A stretch of 64,000 bases of DNA from NCBI GenBank assembly GCA_038320345.1, contig JBBQED010000016.1, forward strand, positions 11,460 to 75,459, in the 5' to 3' direction. Source of the DNA: JBBQED01 sp038320345. Lineage in GTDB: Bacteria; Bacteroidota; Bacteroidia; AKYH767-A; OLB10. Below are positions 1 through 8,780 of this stretch, in pieces (within the stretch, counting starts at the first letter, position 1; each line of letters opens with the position of its first letter). The position numbers and the translations under genes are program-made. The notes below the pieces were generated by a model that had not been told where the DNA came from, did no database searches, and saw only the letters and a program-made list of their open reading frames with translations.

Positions 1-2
1 TT

Positions 3-1127
3 GGCGAATATGACATTATGATTTTAAATGCGATGGAGAGTGGCGGTCTCGAAAGGTGGTTAAAAGATAAGGGCTATAAAATTCCGCCAGGAGCAAAAGA
101 AGTACTGGAACCCTATATCAAAAGCAATATGAAATTTTTTGTAGTCAAAGTAAATCTTGAAGAGCAAAAAAAATTAGCTACTCAAGTATTACGTCCAATT
201 CAAATTACTTTCTCTTCTAAAAAATTTATGTTGCCGATTCGTTTGGGAATGGCGAACGGAGAAGGTTCTCAGGATATGATTATTTATTCATTTACTAGAG
301 GAGGAAGGATTGAAACTACAAATTACAGAACTGTTAAAATGCCATCCGATCGCAATGTCCCAGAATTCATCCAGCAATACTTCGGGAAATTTTATGTGGA
401 CTTGTATCGCAAAAATTTACAAAGAGAAGGCCACGATAATGTATTTCTGGAATATGCATGGGATCTTAGTGGACAGAATAGTGTAAAGTGTGATCCCTGT
501 GCTTCTCAACCACCAATGATCAGTGAATTAAATGCTGCAGGTGTGAACTGGGTACGCTCCAACAGTTGGGGAGGATATGATGGTGCTGTGTTTTTCACAA
601 GATTGCATGTCACCTACGACCGCGAAAATTTCCCTCAGGATTTAGTATTCCAAGAAACACCGAACCGTGAACAATTTCAATGCAGATATATTATCAATCA
701 TCCAGCAAATAGAAATGGAGATTGTAGTGAATGGAGAGATTATGCTGAAAGCAAAAAAATCAGTCGTAAAAAAGAATTGCGAGAGTTGACTGGTTTAACA
801 GGATGGGATGTTTCACGCTATTGGGATTATCCTGGTAAGTTTCAAAATTATCAGGCACCACCTCCACCAGACGAAAACACTGGTTTTGTCAAACCAGCTC
901 ACAACAATCGTCCATCAACAACTCTTCCTCCCGATGAAATGCAAGCCCAAACAAATACTGGAACGGATTCGGTATACCAAGCTGGACAAATAAATCAAAC
1001 TGCCTTTAATGAAACACGTAAGTCTACCTCTAAAGAAGCCAATTCAGGATGGAGTGGAAGTTTTGGAATGGTAGCGCTAGTTCTGGTGGCTGGATTAGCA
1101 GCGGTGCATAAAAGAAATAATGTTTAA
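3..1127 (+). CDS. DUF2330-family protein, 5' end cut by window edge
   Basis: The reading frame is already open at base 3, and the residues before the first ATG (base 18) read GEYDI, which continues smoothly into MILNAMESGGLERWL, a stretch typical of DUF2330 proteins. So the ATG at 18 is internal and the N-terminus lies outside the window. The visible part has the DUF2330-like core, a C-D-P-C motif near residue 159 and a Pro-rich linker near residue 280. It ends with one hydrophobic helix (about residues 349-363) followed by a basic tail, HKRNN, which looks like a C-terminal membrane anchor. Function is unknown for the family; an exported or membrane-anchored protein is the likely reading. A strong bidirectional hairpin terminator follows. 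Confidence 0.75.
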   Translation, partial: GEYDIMILNAMESGGLERWLKDKGYKIPPGAKEVLEPYIKSNMKFFVVKVNLEEQKKLATQVLRPIQITFSSKKFMLPIRLGMANGEGSQDMIIYSFTRGGRIETTNYRTVKMPSDRNVPEFIQQYFGKFYVDLYRKNLQREGHDNVFLEYAWDLSGQNSVKCDPCASQPPMISELNAAGVNWVRSNSWGGYDGAVFFTRLHVTYDRENFPQDLVFQETPNREQFQCRYIINHPANRNGDCSEWRDYAESKKISRKKELRELTGLTGWDVSRYWDYPGKFQNYQAPPPPDENTGFVKPAHNNRPSTTLPPDEMQAQTNTGTDSVYQAGQINQTAFNETRKSTSKEANSGWSGSFGMVALVLVAGLAAVHKRNNV

Positions 1128-1142
1128 GTGTTTATCCTTACA

Positions 1143-1174
1143 AAAATGCCCCGGAATATTTCCCGGGGCATTTT
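1143..1174. terminator. Bidirectional rho-independent terminator
   Basis: Perfect stem ATGCCCCGG (1146-1154) with CCGGGGCAT (1163-1171), flanked by A and T runs so that it works on both strands. It sits between the convergent ends of the DUF2330 gene and the M13 peptidase gene. Confidence 0.9.
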
Positions 1175-1202
1175 AATATTTTTCAGAATTATATTTGATG
1201 AT

Positions 1203-3248
1203 TTACCAAATCTTAACTCTTAAACTATCTGCTCTCCACATCGGATCGCCTTCTTTAATACCAAAAGCCTCGTAGAACTCTGGCATATTTGCAAGTGGTC
1301 CGTTAATACGAAGAAAATTTGGAGAGTGAACATCAGTCATCAGACGCATTGCAATAGATTCTTCACGGAAATGTCCGAGCCATGACAATGCATAACCTAA
1401 GAAGAATCGTTGCGTTGGTGTAAGGCCGTTAATTTTCTTACCCGACTTAAATTGCTCGGTCTTCTGAAAAGCAGAATATCCCAAGACTACACCGCCAAGA
1501 TCCGCAATATTTTCTCCCTGCGTAGCATCACCATTTACATGCAGACTATCCAATACTTTCAATTCATTAAACTGCTGAATAATCAATTTAGCACGTTTCT
1601 TAAATTCAGTGGCATCGGATTCTGTCCACCACTCGCGTAGATTTCCTTGTGCATCGAATTGCCGTCCTTGATCATCGAAACCATGAGTGATCTCATGACC
1701 AATGGTAGATGCACCTGCATAACCATAAATGATGGCATCATCCGCAAGTGTATCTGGCAACCCTGGAATAATAAACATTGCGGCAGGCAATACGATTTCG
1801 TTATTGGATGGATTATAATATGCATTATATGTTTGTGGAGTCATATCCCACTCGGTACGGTCAACAGGTTTGCCCAGTTTATTCACCATGAAATCATGCG
1901 CCCAAATATTCGTACGCAAAATATTCGAAGCATAAGAACTACGATCCAACGTAAGGTTAGAATAATCCTTCCATTTGTCAGGGTATCCCACTTTAGTAGT
2001 TACGCTATTTAATTTTTCAATAGCTTTTTGCTTCGTGGAATCACTCATCCATGTCAATGCTTTGATATGCTCACGATAAGCTTCGAAAATATTATTTGTT
2101 AAATCTTGATAACGTTTTTTCACAGACGGTGCAACATATGTTTTCACATATAATTGACCTAATAGATCCCCAATTGCATTTTCTTCTGCATCGAGAACAC
2201 GTTTCCAACGTGGACGTTGTTCCTTCACACCCGATAAAATGGTACTGTAAAAATGAAAATGTTCTTTTTCGAAATTAGAACTCAGGCTAGAAGAGAAATT
2301 GCCAATCAAATTCCATCGGAGATAAACTTTCCAATCGTCAATACTCACTGTTTTTAAACTTTTCTCTACCTCTTTATAAAACTCTGGCTGACCAACGATA
2401 AGTGAGTCTACATTTTTCATATGCATGCCTGTGAATACTGAAGCCCAATCAACAGAAGGTGCCAGTTCTTTCATTTCATTTAGCTGCATCTTATTATAAT
2501 TTGTGTAAGGATCACGAAGATCTTCCAACTTGCGGGAAGCTTTTGCTAATCCCGTTTCAATTTTCATTACTACTTTACTATTTTTATTGGCAGTGAGTGA
2601 ATCATCACCCAGGAGACGAAAAGTATTATATAAATGTTTATTGTATTCAGCACGAATAGTACTAGTACGACTATCTGTTTTAAAATAATAATCACGATCA
2701 GGCAATCCTAATCCACCTTGATACAAATGCAAAGTTTGTTGGTCGCTACGTTTCTCATCTTGAAAAACATAAGCAGCAAATAAAGGATCAGCGCCAATGG
2801 TATGCATTTCAGCAATTACATCCATCAATTCTTTTTGATCTTTAATCGCTGCAATTTTATCTAACTCTCCTTTTAATGGTGAAGCGCCTTGTTTTTCAAT
2901 GGAAACAGTATCCATACCCGTGAAATAAAAATCACCAATTTTCTGCTCAGCACTTCCTGCAGCATTTTTTGTACTTGCTGCTTCTTCACTGATTTTTTCC
3001 ATTCGATCAAACGTTTCATCTTGCACAAGACTCCATACTCCCCAGCTTCTTTCATTGCCTGGAATTGGATTTTTCTTTAACCATGCTCCGCAAGAATATT
3101 GAAAGAAATCGGCGCCCGGTTTTAATGTAGAATCCATGTTTTCAATCAGCGGATCTACATATGATGCAGCTTCTTGTTTAGGAGCAGAAGGTTTGCAGGC
3201 AACAAAGAGGAGCCCGAAACCGAGTGATAAGCGTATTAGGTTTTTCAT
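1203..3248 (-). CDS. M13 family metallopeptidase (neprilysin/PepO-like) lipoprotein
   Basis: Zinc endopeptidase of the neprilysin family, probably cleaving peptides in the periplasm or at the cell surface. From the chosen ATG at 3248 the protein has 681 residues, the usual M13 length. It opens with a lipoprotein signal (MKNLIRL...LLFVAC, Cys about residue 18). The zinc motif HEITH is at about 518-522 and the third ligand motif ENIAD at about 579-583; the M13 substrate-binding NAYY motif lies just before the zinc site. A longer frame begins with TTG at 3302, but a promoter (-7 element 3273-3280) lies inside that extension and the lipoprotein signal starts at 3248, so the ATG is preferred. It lies 50 bases downstream of the thioredoxin-domain gene on the same strand. 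Confidence 0.93.
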   Translation of the reverse strand: MKNLIRLSLGFGLLFVACKPSAPKQEAASYVDPLIENMDSTLKPGADFFQYSCGAWLKKNPIPGNERSWGVWSLVQDETFDRMEKISEEAASTKNAAGSAEQKIGDFYFTGMDTVSIEKQGASPLKGELDKIAAIKDQKELMDVIAEMHTIGADPLFAAYVFQDEKRSDQQTLHLYQGGLGLPDRDYYFKTDSRTSTIRAEYNKHLYNTFRLLGDDSLTANKNSKVVMKIETGLAKASRKLEDLRDPYTNYNKMQLNEMKELAPSVDWASVFTGMHMKNVDSLIVGQPEFYKEVEKSLKTVSIDDWKVYLRWNLIGNFSSSLSSNFEKEHFHFYSTILSGVKEQRPRWKRVLDAEENAIGDLLGQLYVKTYVAPSVKKRYQDLTNNIFEAYREHIKALTWMSDSTKQKAIEKLNSVTTKVGYPDKWKDYSNLTLDRSSYASNILRTNIWAHDFMVNKLGKPVDRTEWDMTPQTYNAYYNPSNNEIVLPAAMFIIPGLPDTLADDAIIYGYAGASTIGHEITHGFDDQGRQFDAQGNLREWWTESDATEFKKRAKLIIQQFNELKVLDSLHVNGDATQGENIADLGGVVLGYSAFQKTEQFKSGKKINGLTPTQRFFLGYALSWLGHFREESIAMRLMTDVHSPNFLRINGPLANMPEFYEAFGIKEGDPMWRADSLRVKIW

Positions 3249-3272
3249 TTTTGTTTTTGAAATATGGGAAGT

Positions 3273-3302
3273 CAAAGGTATCAGAAATGTGATACAAGTC
3301 AA
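3273..3302 (-). promoter_or_regulatory. Promoter of M13 peptidase gene
   Basis: On the minus strand TTG (3300-3302), 19-base spacer and TACCTTTG (3273-3280) match the Bacteroidota consensus TTG-N17-23-TAnnTTTG. It supports the ATG at 3248. Confidence 0.7.
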
Positions 3303-5344
3303 TTCGATGACATCATTAGCAGGATATCATCTACTGATTTTACAGGGAGTTGACAGGTTTTATCCTTGCAGTAGTAGAATAAATCTTCATTTTTTACAAA
3401 TCTACCTCTCAGCAGAGGCAAATTAGAACTAATCATGCTTCCAGCAACAGTTACCGAAGGATGATACATGGATCCCCATTCCAGCATCTTTTTATCGGCT
3501 TTTGCACCAACAATTATCAATTCTGATACTGATTGAGTAAGTTGCAAAGCAACTTGCGCCCATCGACAGAACCATGGAGTATTCTGGACTATATCTTCCT
3601 TCATCAAGAGCACCATTTTCCGTGAACGATTGATCCATTCTTGATTCTCCAGATGAATACCCAGCTGCAAAAGTTGCTGAGCCATCACTGCATTACTTGC
3701 TGGAATAACATTATCCTGAAGCTCCATCTTACGAGCAATAAGCATCTCGTCTTGATCCGAAGTAAAATAAAACAGCACTTCTGAATCATCACTAAAATGC
3801 TTCAGACAATACTGCATTAATCGAGATGCAAATTGCAAGTTATCTTCATTCATAGTTACTTGATACAATCGAATGAATGCTTCTATGGTAAAAACATAGT
3901 CTTCTAAAAATCCATTGATGATTGCTTTGCTATTTTTCCCTGAAACAGGATCCTTACAACTATGCATTAACTGATTGGTATGCACAACAAAATTTTCAAG
4001 GATGAACTTACTATTAGTCAATGCAGATTGCAAATATGTTTCGTTCCCAAAAGCGAGATATGCATCGCAAAAAGCTTTTAACATCAGTGCGTTCCAGCTA
4101 CAAATAATTTTATCATCTAGTCCAGGACGAACTCGCGTTGCTCTTCGCTCCATTAACCTTTCCTTCATAACGGTAATGGACTTCCGAAGACCCGATACGG
4201 AAATATTATTTCTCTTCGCAATAATCTCATCTGACTCATTCCGCAGAAAAATATATCGATCATCTTCCCAAAATCCGAGTTCATTTACATTGTAATATTC
4301 AGAAAACAAGAGCGCATGATCACCTAGAATTTCACTTAACTCTTCTTTCTTCCAAGTATAAAACAATCCCTCTACCCCTTCACTGTCGGCATCTAGCGCA
4401 GAATAAAATCCTCCTGTTGGACTCGTCAATTCACGTTGAATAAACGTCAGTGTCTCCAATACAATATCGTTATACAACGGATCTTTGAATGCTTGCCAAG
4501 CTTCTGAATATAAAGTCACCAGTTGGGCATTATCATACAACATCTTTTCAAAATGAGGTACTTTCCAATATGCATCCACGCTATAGCGAGAGAATCCTCC
4601 ACCTAGCTGATCATAAATTCCGCCGTAAGCCATTTTACGCAGACTCAGTTGAAGGTGCGTCTTACAATTTTCATCCTTAAAAAAATACCAATGCTGCAAC
4701 AGATATCTGAACTGATCCGGCATTGGGAATTTTGGTGATCGGTCATTACCACCTTCAGTAGTATCAAACTGTTTCGACCAACGGTCAAGCATATCCGAAA
4801 ATGGAATATCCTCCAAGGACTCGGAAGTGTTTTTAGGTTTCACGATTTCCACCTGACGGATTCCAGCTGTTAATTCCGCTGCATATTCATTGCACTTTTC
4901 AGGATCGTTGCGGAAGAATGCAGCTATCTGTACTAACACCGACTGCCATTGATCGCGAGGGAAATAAGTTCCTCCATAGATAGGACGCTGATCAGGAAGT
5001 GTGATGCAATTCAATGGCCATCCTCCTCTTCCTGTCATCAGCTGAACTGCGTCCATATAAATCTGATCGATGTCGGGACGTTCCTCCCGATCAACTTTAA
5101 TGCAGACAAAAAATTTATTCATCACCGATGCCACTTCTTCATTCTCAAAACTTTCTCGCTCCATCACATGACACCAATGACAAGCTGAATAACCAATACT
5201 GATTAGCAATAATTTATTTTCTGACTTTGCTTTATCTAGTGCTTCTTTTCCCCAAGGATACCATTTCACCGGATTGTAGGCATGCTGCAATAAATACGGG
5301 CTGGAAGAATGAATTAAAGCATTGGGTTCGGCAGCAGTTTTCAT
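3299..5344 (-). CDS. Thioredoxin-domain protein of YyaL/SSP411 (DUF255) family
   Basis: 681 residues, the usual length for this family. The N-terminal thioredoxin-like domain (about 1-165) starts with the conserved SSPYLLQHAYNPVKWYPWG and carries the redox motif C55-H-W-C58 followed by HVMERESFE. Residues from about 180 onward form an (alpha/alpha)6-barrel, glycosidase-like region with conserved YDQLGGGFSRY and HFEKMLYDNAQL stretches. The exact reaction is not settled for the family; it is often called an N-acylglucosamine 2-epimerase-like or spermatogenesis-associated protein 20 homologue. A weak -7 element, TACTTTCG (5377-5384), lies upstream. Confidence 0.92.
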   Translation of the reverse strand: MKTAAEPNALIHSSSPYLLQHAYNPVKWYPWGKEALDKAKSENKLLLISIGYSACHWCHVMERESFENEEVASVMNKFFVCIKVDREERPDIDQIYMDAVQLMTGRGGWPLNCITLPDQRPIYGGTYFPRDQWQSVLVQIAAFFRNDPEKCNEYAAELTAGIRQVEIVKPKNTSESLEDIPFSDMLDRWSKQFDTTEGGNDRSPKFPMPDQFRYLLQHWYFFKDENCKTHLQLSLRKMAYGGIYDQLGGGFSRYSVDAYWKVPHFEKMLYDNAQLVTLYSEAWQAFKDPLYNDIVLETLTFIQRELTSPTGGFYSALDADSEGVEGLFYTWKKEELSEILGDHALLFSEYYNVNELGFWEDDRYIFLRNESDEIIAKRNNISVSGLRKSITVMKERLMERRATRVRPGLDDKIICSWNALMLKAFCDAYLAFGNETYLQSALTNSKFILENFVVHTNQLMHSCKDPVSGKNSKAIINGFLEDYVFTIEAFIRLYQVTMNEDNLQFASRLMQYCLKHFSDDSEVLFYFTSDQDEMLIARKMELQDNVIPASNAVMAQQLLQLGIHLENQEWINRSRKMVLLMKEDIVQNTPWFCRWAQVALQLTQSVSELIIVGAKADKKMLEWGSMYHPSVTVAGSMISSNLPLLRGRFVKNEDLFYYCKDKTCQLPVKSVDDILLMMSSN

Positions 5345-5415
5345 CTGAACTATATAAATTATTTAAAATAAAATTTCGAAAGTATTCCGATGAATTAATT
5401 AAAGTGAACTGTCCT

Positions 5416-5925
5416 CTATTTCATCCTTTTTTCAAATTCTGTTTTTACATCTTCCAAGGCAGGAAATAAATAATGTGAAATTTGCAACACAGGATGATAG
5501 AGATAAGAGGAAGATCTTGTTTTTGCACTTAGCAATCCCAATTTGGCATCCATCGGGCGCAATAAAGAAAGTACGACACTTACTGCAAGTCCGAATTTAA
5601 TACATCCGAATACAGCTCCTGCCACTTGATTCACTGGAGTTAAAGATGAAATTTTGAGGATACCTTCCAGAAATTTAGCAAGCAGAATCATGATCACAAT
5701 TACTGCAATAAAGACAAGAAAAAATGTAAGATAAGGTAACATCGATGCGCTGCTGTCTACATATTTTTTTACCACTCCTTCAAATAGGCTAGAACATTTG
5801 AAGGCAAGATAAAACCCGAGCACCATGCCGATGATCATCGCTACTTCGAAAATCAATCCGCGTTGCCATCCTTTCCAGATCCCCCACAATAATGGAATTG
5901 CAATCAGTATATCAAGATAATTCAT
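5416..5925 (-). CDS. cvpA: CvpA family membrane protein
   Basis: Inner-membrane protein of the CvpA family (named for colicin V production; in many bacteria linked to envelope stress tolerance). The start is placed at the ATG at 5925 (MNYLDILIAIPLLWG), giving 169 residues with four hydrophobic helices; a longer frame from 5961 has an atypical N-terminus. A promoter -7 element ends 4 bases before this ATG on the minus strand, which decides the start. The motif D-x-x-x-A-x-P-x-x-x-G-x-x-x-G in the first helix is characteristic. It is divergent from the hypothetical gene at 6011. Confidence 0.85.
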   Translation of the reverse strand: MNYLDILIAIPLLWGIWKGWQRGLIFEVAMIIGMVLGFYLAFKCSSLFEGVVKKYVDSSASMLPYLTFFLVFIAVIVIMILLAKFLEGILKISSLTPVNQVAGAVFGCIKFGLAVSVVLSLLRPMDAKLGLLSAKTRSSSYLYHPVLQISHYLFPALEDVKTEFEKRMK

Positions 5926-5929
5926 GGTA

Positions 5930-5937
5930 CAAACATA
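5930..5937 (-). promoter_or_regulatory. -7 element of cvpA promoter, near-leaderless
   Basis: TATGTTTG on the minus strand matches TAnnTTTG exactly, with only four bases to the cvpA ATG. Transcription starting about 5-7 bases downstream would give a leaderless or almost leaderless mRNA. No clear -33 TTG is seen. Confidence 0.55.
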
Positions 5938-6010
5938 ATGCACCAACCTCAATCCTTTCATCTTACTTTGAATAAGGATTTAACAAATTAACCTGAATTA
6001 CTTTTAAAGG

Positions 6011-6436
6011 ATGGAGGTTAAAAATCATCCAACAAAAAAATGCTTTTCAGATGATCCCACTTCTGAATATCTTTGTCAAATGTTGCACGTAAGGAATATT
6101 GAAGAGTTAAAAGTAGAATGGTCGGAATTGCTGGAACAACTGAATACTCAGTTTGATGCCGATATGGACCTGCAGGGCGTACTTTTTCTGATTGGAGTTC
6201 AGGAATTAGGTCAGGGTGTTCGGAAATTCGAAAAGGCAGAAAAACAAGATCTAATGCATATTGCTACCTGCCGGCTCCTAAGCACCTATGCTATTTATGA
6301 ACTAGAAGGCATAGATGAAGAAGGCTGGCCTCATTGGAAGTTGAACCAGAAAGTACCTCGTATGAATTTAGGGGAACAGGATTACCTGTTAAAACAATCG
6401 GCTATTGACTATTTCCGGGAACAGGGGCTTTTCTAA
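6011..6436 (+). CDS. Hypothetical protein, 141 residues
   Basis: I do not recognise this protein. It has no signal peptide and no hydrophobic helix; it looks cytoplasmic, mostly helical and acidic, with a tidy composition and normal codon use, so it is probably a real gene. A possible weak -7 element, TACTTTTA, overlaps 5999-6006, close to the ATG. It lies between cvpA (divergent) and a small lipoprotein gene (convergent). Confidence 0.7.
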   Translation: MEVKNHPTKKCFSDDPTSEYLCQMLHVRNIEELKVEWSELLEQLNTQFDADMDLQGVLFLIGVQELGQGVRKFEKAEKQDLMHIATCRLLSTYAIYELEGIDEEGWPHWKLNQKVPRMNLGEQDYLLKQSAIDYFREQGLF

Positions 6437-6452
6437 ACAAAAGTCGATTTAA

Positions 6453-6800
6453 CTACTTAACAATCACTGTTTTTCTTACAGTTGCGGATTGTTCTAAGCG
6501 GATGTAATCTTTTATAAATTTAGTGCTATAGGTCACCTCTATATTCAAAACAGCTTCATTTTTAAAGCTGAAATATACTTCTCCTTGACCTGAAGTGTAA
6601 GCCTCATCAAAAATATCAGCCCTCACTCCTGTTTGAGGGTTTACCACGCTATCTTGACGCAATACCACATGTGCTCCCGGCAGAGGTCGTCCGAGTGTAT
6701 CCGTTACCGTAATTACCGCCTCGCAGGGAGTCGTTTTTTTACAAGAGGATAGGGAGATTGCAGAAACAGCAACAAGAAGGATCAGGGCGTAGCGTAACAT
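6453..6800 (-). CDS. Small lipoprotein with carboxypeptidase-regulatory-like fold
   Basis: 115 residues with a lipoprotein signal ending in LSSC (Cys20), so it should be anchored in the outer membrane or facing the periplasm. The rest (CEAVITVTDTLGRPLPGAHV and following beta-rich sequence) resembles a transthyretin-like or carboxypeptidase regulatory-like domain, common in Bacteroidota surface lipoproteins. No catalytic residues are apparent; a structural or binding role is inferred. Confidence 0.75.
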   Translation of the reverse strand: MLRYALILLVAVSAISLSSCKKTTPCEAVITVTDTLGRPLPGAHVVLRQDSVVNPQTGVRADIFDEAYTSGQGEVYFSFKNEAVLNIEVTYSTKFIKDYIRLEQSATVRKTVIVK

Positions 6801-6929
6801 GGCGTTTTGTGTAGTAGCAGGTAATACGAATCAGAACTAAATTTGTTCAAATTTAACTATCATTGCAACAAGAAATGCAATAATAATACATCTCTTGTTA
6901 CAAACTCAAAGTTAATGATTTCTGAAAAT

Positions 6930-7619
6930 ATGAAAACCGGAATCCGCATCTGTTTATTTTTAATGTTGACTTTTCATCTGACTTCAGCCCAAAAAGGGAA
7001 AAATGGTAAAGTCAGCGAAGCTACCAAAGCACCTAAAGAAAAAATGGTGGAGATCGTTACTAGTCTGGGAACCATTAAGGTAAAGCTTTATAACGAGACT
7101 CCTCAGCATCGTGATAATTTCATAAAACTGGTGAATGATGGCTTTTACAATGGCACTTTATTCCACCGTGTCATCAAAGGATTTATGATTCAAGGCGGTG
7201 ATCCTGACTCTAAAAATGCAGAAGCCGGTAAAATGCTAGGTGCTGGAGGCGTAGGTTATAAAGTTCCTGCCGAATTCAACGATAGTTTGATTCATAAAAA
7301 AGGAGCTTTAGCAGCTGCCCGTGATAATAATCCTGAAAGGGCTTCTAGTGGATGCCAGTTTTATATCGTACAGGGAAAACCTGTATCCGATCAGGAAATG
7401 GCAAGTATGGAAACGCGTATGGGTGCGAAATACTCTCCAGCTCAAAAAGAAATTTACAAAACTCTTGGTGGCACTCCGTTTCTGGATAAAAATTACACTG
7501 TTTTCGGTGAAGTAGTTGAAGGACTTGATGTACTTGATAAAATTGAATCAGTGCCCTGCGGACAAGCTGATCGTCCTGTGGAAGATGTAAAGATGATCTC
7601 TGTAAAAGTGATCAATTAA
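6930..7619 (+). CDS. Cyclophilin-type peptidyl-prolyl cis-trans isomerase, exported
   Basis: Cyclophilin that isomerises X-Pro bonds, helping periplasmic or secreted proteins to fold. The ATG at 6930 gives a clear signal peptide (MKTGIRICLFLMLTFHLTSAQ); the open frame upstream to 6843 is unlikely to be translated. The core reads VEIVTSLGTIKVKLYNETP, then NFIKLVNDGFYNGTLFHRV and FMIQGGDP, the usual cyclophilin signature, followed by ASSGCQFYI and a C-terminal NYTVFGEVVEGLDVLDKI block. Length 229 residues fits the single-domain bacterial form. A hairpin terminator follows. Confidence 0.93.
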   Translation: MKTGIRICLFLMLTFHLTSAQKGKNGKVSEATKAPKEKMVEIVTSLGTIKVKLYNETPQHRDNFIKLVNDGFYNGTLFHRVIKGFMIQGGDPDSKNAEAGKMLGAGGVGYKVPAEFNDSLIHKKGALAAARDNNPERASSGCQFYIVQGKPVSDQEMASMETRMGAKYSPAQKEIYKTLGGTPFLDKNYTVFGEVVEGLDVLDKIESVPCGQADRPVEDVKMISVKVIN

Positions 7620-7650
7620 ATTTTCAGGATACCTTCTGAATTTAACTTAT

Positions 7651-7676
7651 GAAGGCGCCTTAGTGGCGCCTTCTTT
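7651..7676 (+). terminator. Rho-independent terminator after cyclophilin gene
   Basis: Perfect 9-bp stem GAAGGCGCC (7651-7659) / GGCGCCTTC (7665-7673), 5-base loop, then a short T run. Confidence 0.85.
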
Positions 7677-7710
7677 AAAACTTACAGGGAAAAAATAGTA
7701 GAAACCCGAT

Positions 7711-7718
7711 TACATTTG
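7711..7718 (+). promoter_or_regulatory. -7 element of pheS promoter, near-leaderless
   Basis: TACATTTG is an exact TAnnTTTG match, four bases before the pheS ATG at 7723. A very short or absent 5' leader is implied; no TTG is seen at the usual distance upstream. Confidence 0.5.
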
Positions 7719-7722
7719 CAGT

Positions 7723-8769
7723 ATGATTTTTGACCTCGTAAAAACTCATCTTAAAGAAGCAGAAAATTTTCTTCCGAAAGGGAAAGAAGACCTCGAACAA
7801 TTCCGTTTACGATTTCAAAGTAAAAAAGGAATTCTCTCGGATCTTTTTGCGCGGCTCAAAGAAGTAGAACCTGAAAAGAGAAAAGAATTCGGGCAATTGC
7901 TCAATTCACTCAAACAAGCAGTAGCATTAAAGCTGGAAGAACACAGCGCAACATTCGAACAGGAACAACAACAATCTACCAATCATCAGGATTTCACTTT
8001 GCCTGGCGAGCCTATGCCTTTAGGTTCTCATCATCCTATTTCTATGGTGAGAAGTCAGATCATTAAAATATTTTCACGTATTGGTTTTAATGTTAGTGAT
8101 GGTCCAGAGATCGAAGATGATTGGCATAATTTCTCTGCATTAAATTTCCCTCCGGAACATCCCGCAAGAGATATGCAGGATACCTTTTTTATTGATCTTA
8201 ATCCAGACGATAATTTGTATCAAGGATCACTTGCACTGAGAACGCATACTTCTTCGGTTCAGGTGCGCGTGATGGAATCACAGGAACCTCCTATTCGTAC
8301 AATTTGTCCGGGTAGAGTGTACCGTAACGAAGCAGTATCAGCACGTGCACATTGTTTCTTTCATCAAGTGGAAGGATTTTATATTGATGAAAATGTTTCT
8401 TTTGCTGACCTCAAACAAACCTTGTTGTACTTTGCGCAAGAGATGTTTGGTGCATCCACAAAAATCCGTTTACGTCCTTCTTATTTCCCTTTCACTGAAC
8501 CTTCAGCAGAGATGGATATCAGTTGTACCATCTGTAAAGGAGCAGGATGTAATGTTTGTAAATACAGTGGCTGGGTAGAAATTCTAGGTTGCGGGATGAT
8601 TGATCCTGCGGTGTTGGAAAATGGAAAAATTGATGCTAATAAATATTCAGGATTTGCTTTCGGAATGGGCATTGAAAGAATCACGATGTTGAAATACACC
8701 ATTCGTGACCTTAGAATTTTTTCAGAAAATGATGTGCGTTTCCTCCGTCATTTTAAAGGACAGGGATAA
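7723..8769 (+). CDS. pheS: Phenylalanine--tRNA ligase alpha subunit
   Basis: Catalytic alpha subunit of the (alpha-beta)2 class II phenylalanyl-tRNA synthetase, cytoplasmic. 348 residues is the usual length. An N-terminal coiled-coil arm (about 1-90) is followed by the catalytic core: HPISMVRSQIIKIFSRIGF, the FPPEHPARDMQDTFF stretch, class II motif 2 (RTICPGRVYRNEAVSARAH) and motif 3 (GFAFGMGIERITMLKY) near the C-terminus. The CTICKGAGCNVCK insert before motif 3 is a Cys-rich loop seen in many PheS. pheT is not adjacent, which is common in Bacteroidota. Confidence 0.97.
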   Translation: MIFDLVKTHLKEAENFLPKGKEDLEQFRLRFQSKKGILSDLFARLKEVEPEKRKEFGQLLNSLKQAVALKLEEHSATFEQEQQQSTNHQDFTLPGEPMPLGSHHPISMVRSQIIKIFSRIGFNVSDGPEIEDDWHNFSALNFPPEHPARDMQDTFFIDLNPDDNLYQGSLALRTHTSSVQVRVMESQEPPIRTICPGRVYRNEAVSARAHCFFHQVEGFYIDENVSFADLKQTLLYFAQEMFGASTKIRLRPSYFPFTEPSAEMDISCTICKGAGCNVCKYSGWVEILGCGMIDPAVLENGKIDANKYSGFAFGMGIERITMLKYTIRDLRIFSENDVRFLRHFKGQG

Positions 8770-8780
8770 AAGTTCCGTAT

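Noticed and set aside
3249..3302. Upstream extension of the M13 peptidase to a TTG overlapping the previous gene
   Set aside because: The extension contains the promoter and hides a clean lipoprotein signal at 3248.
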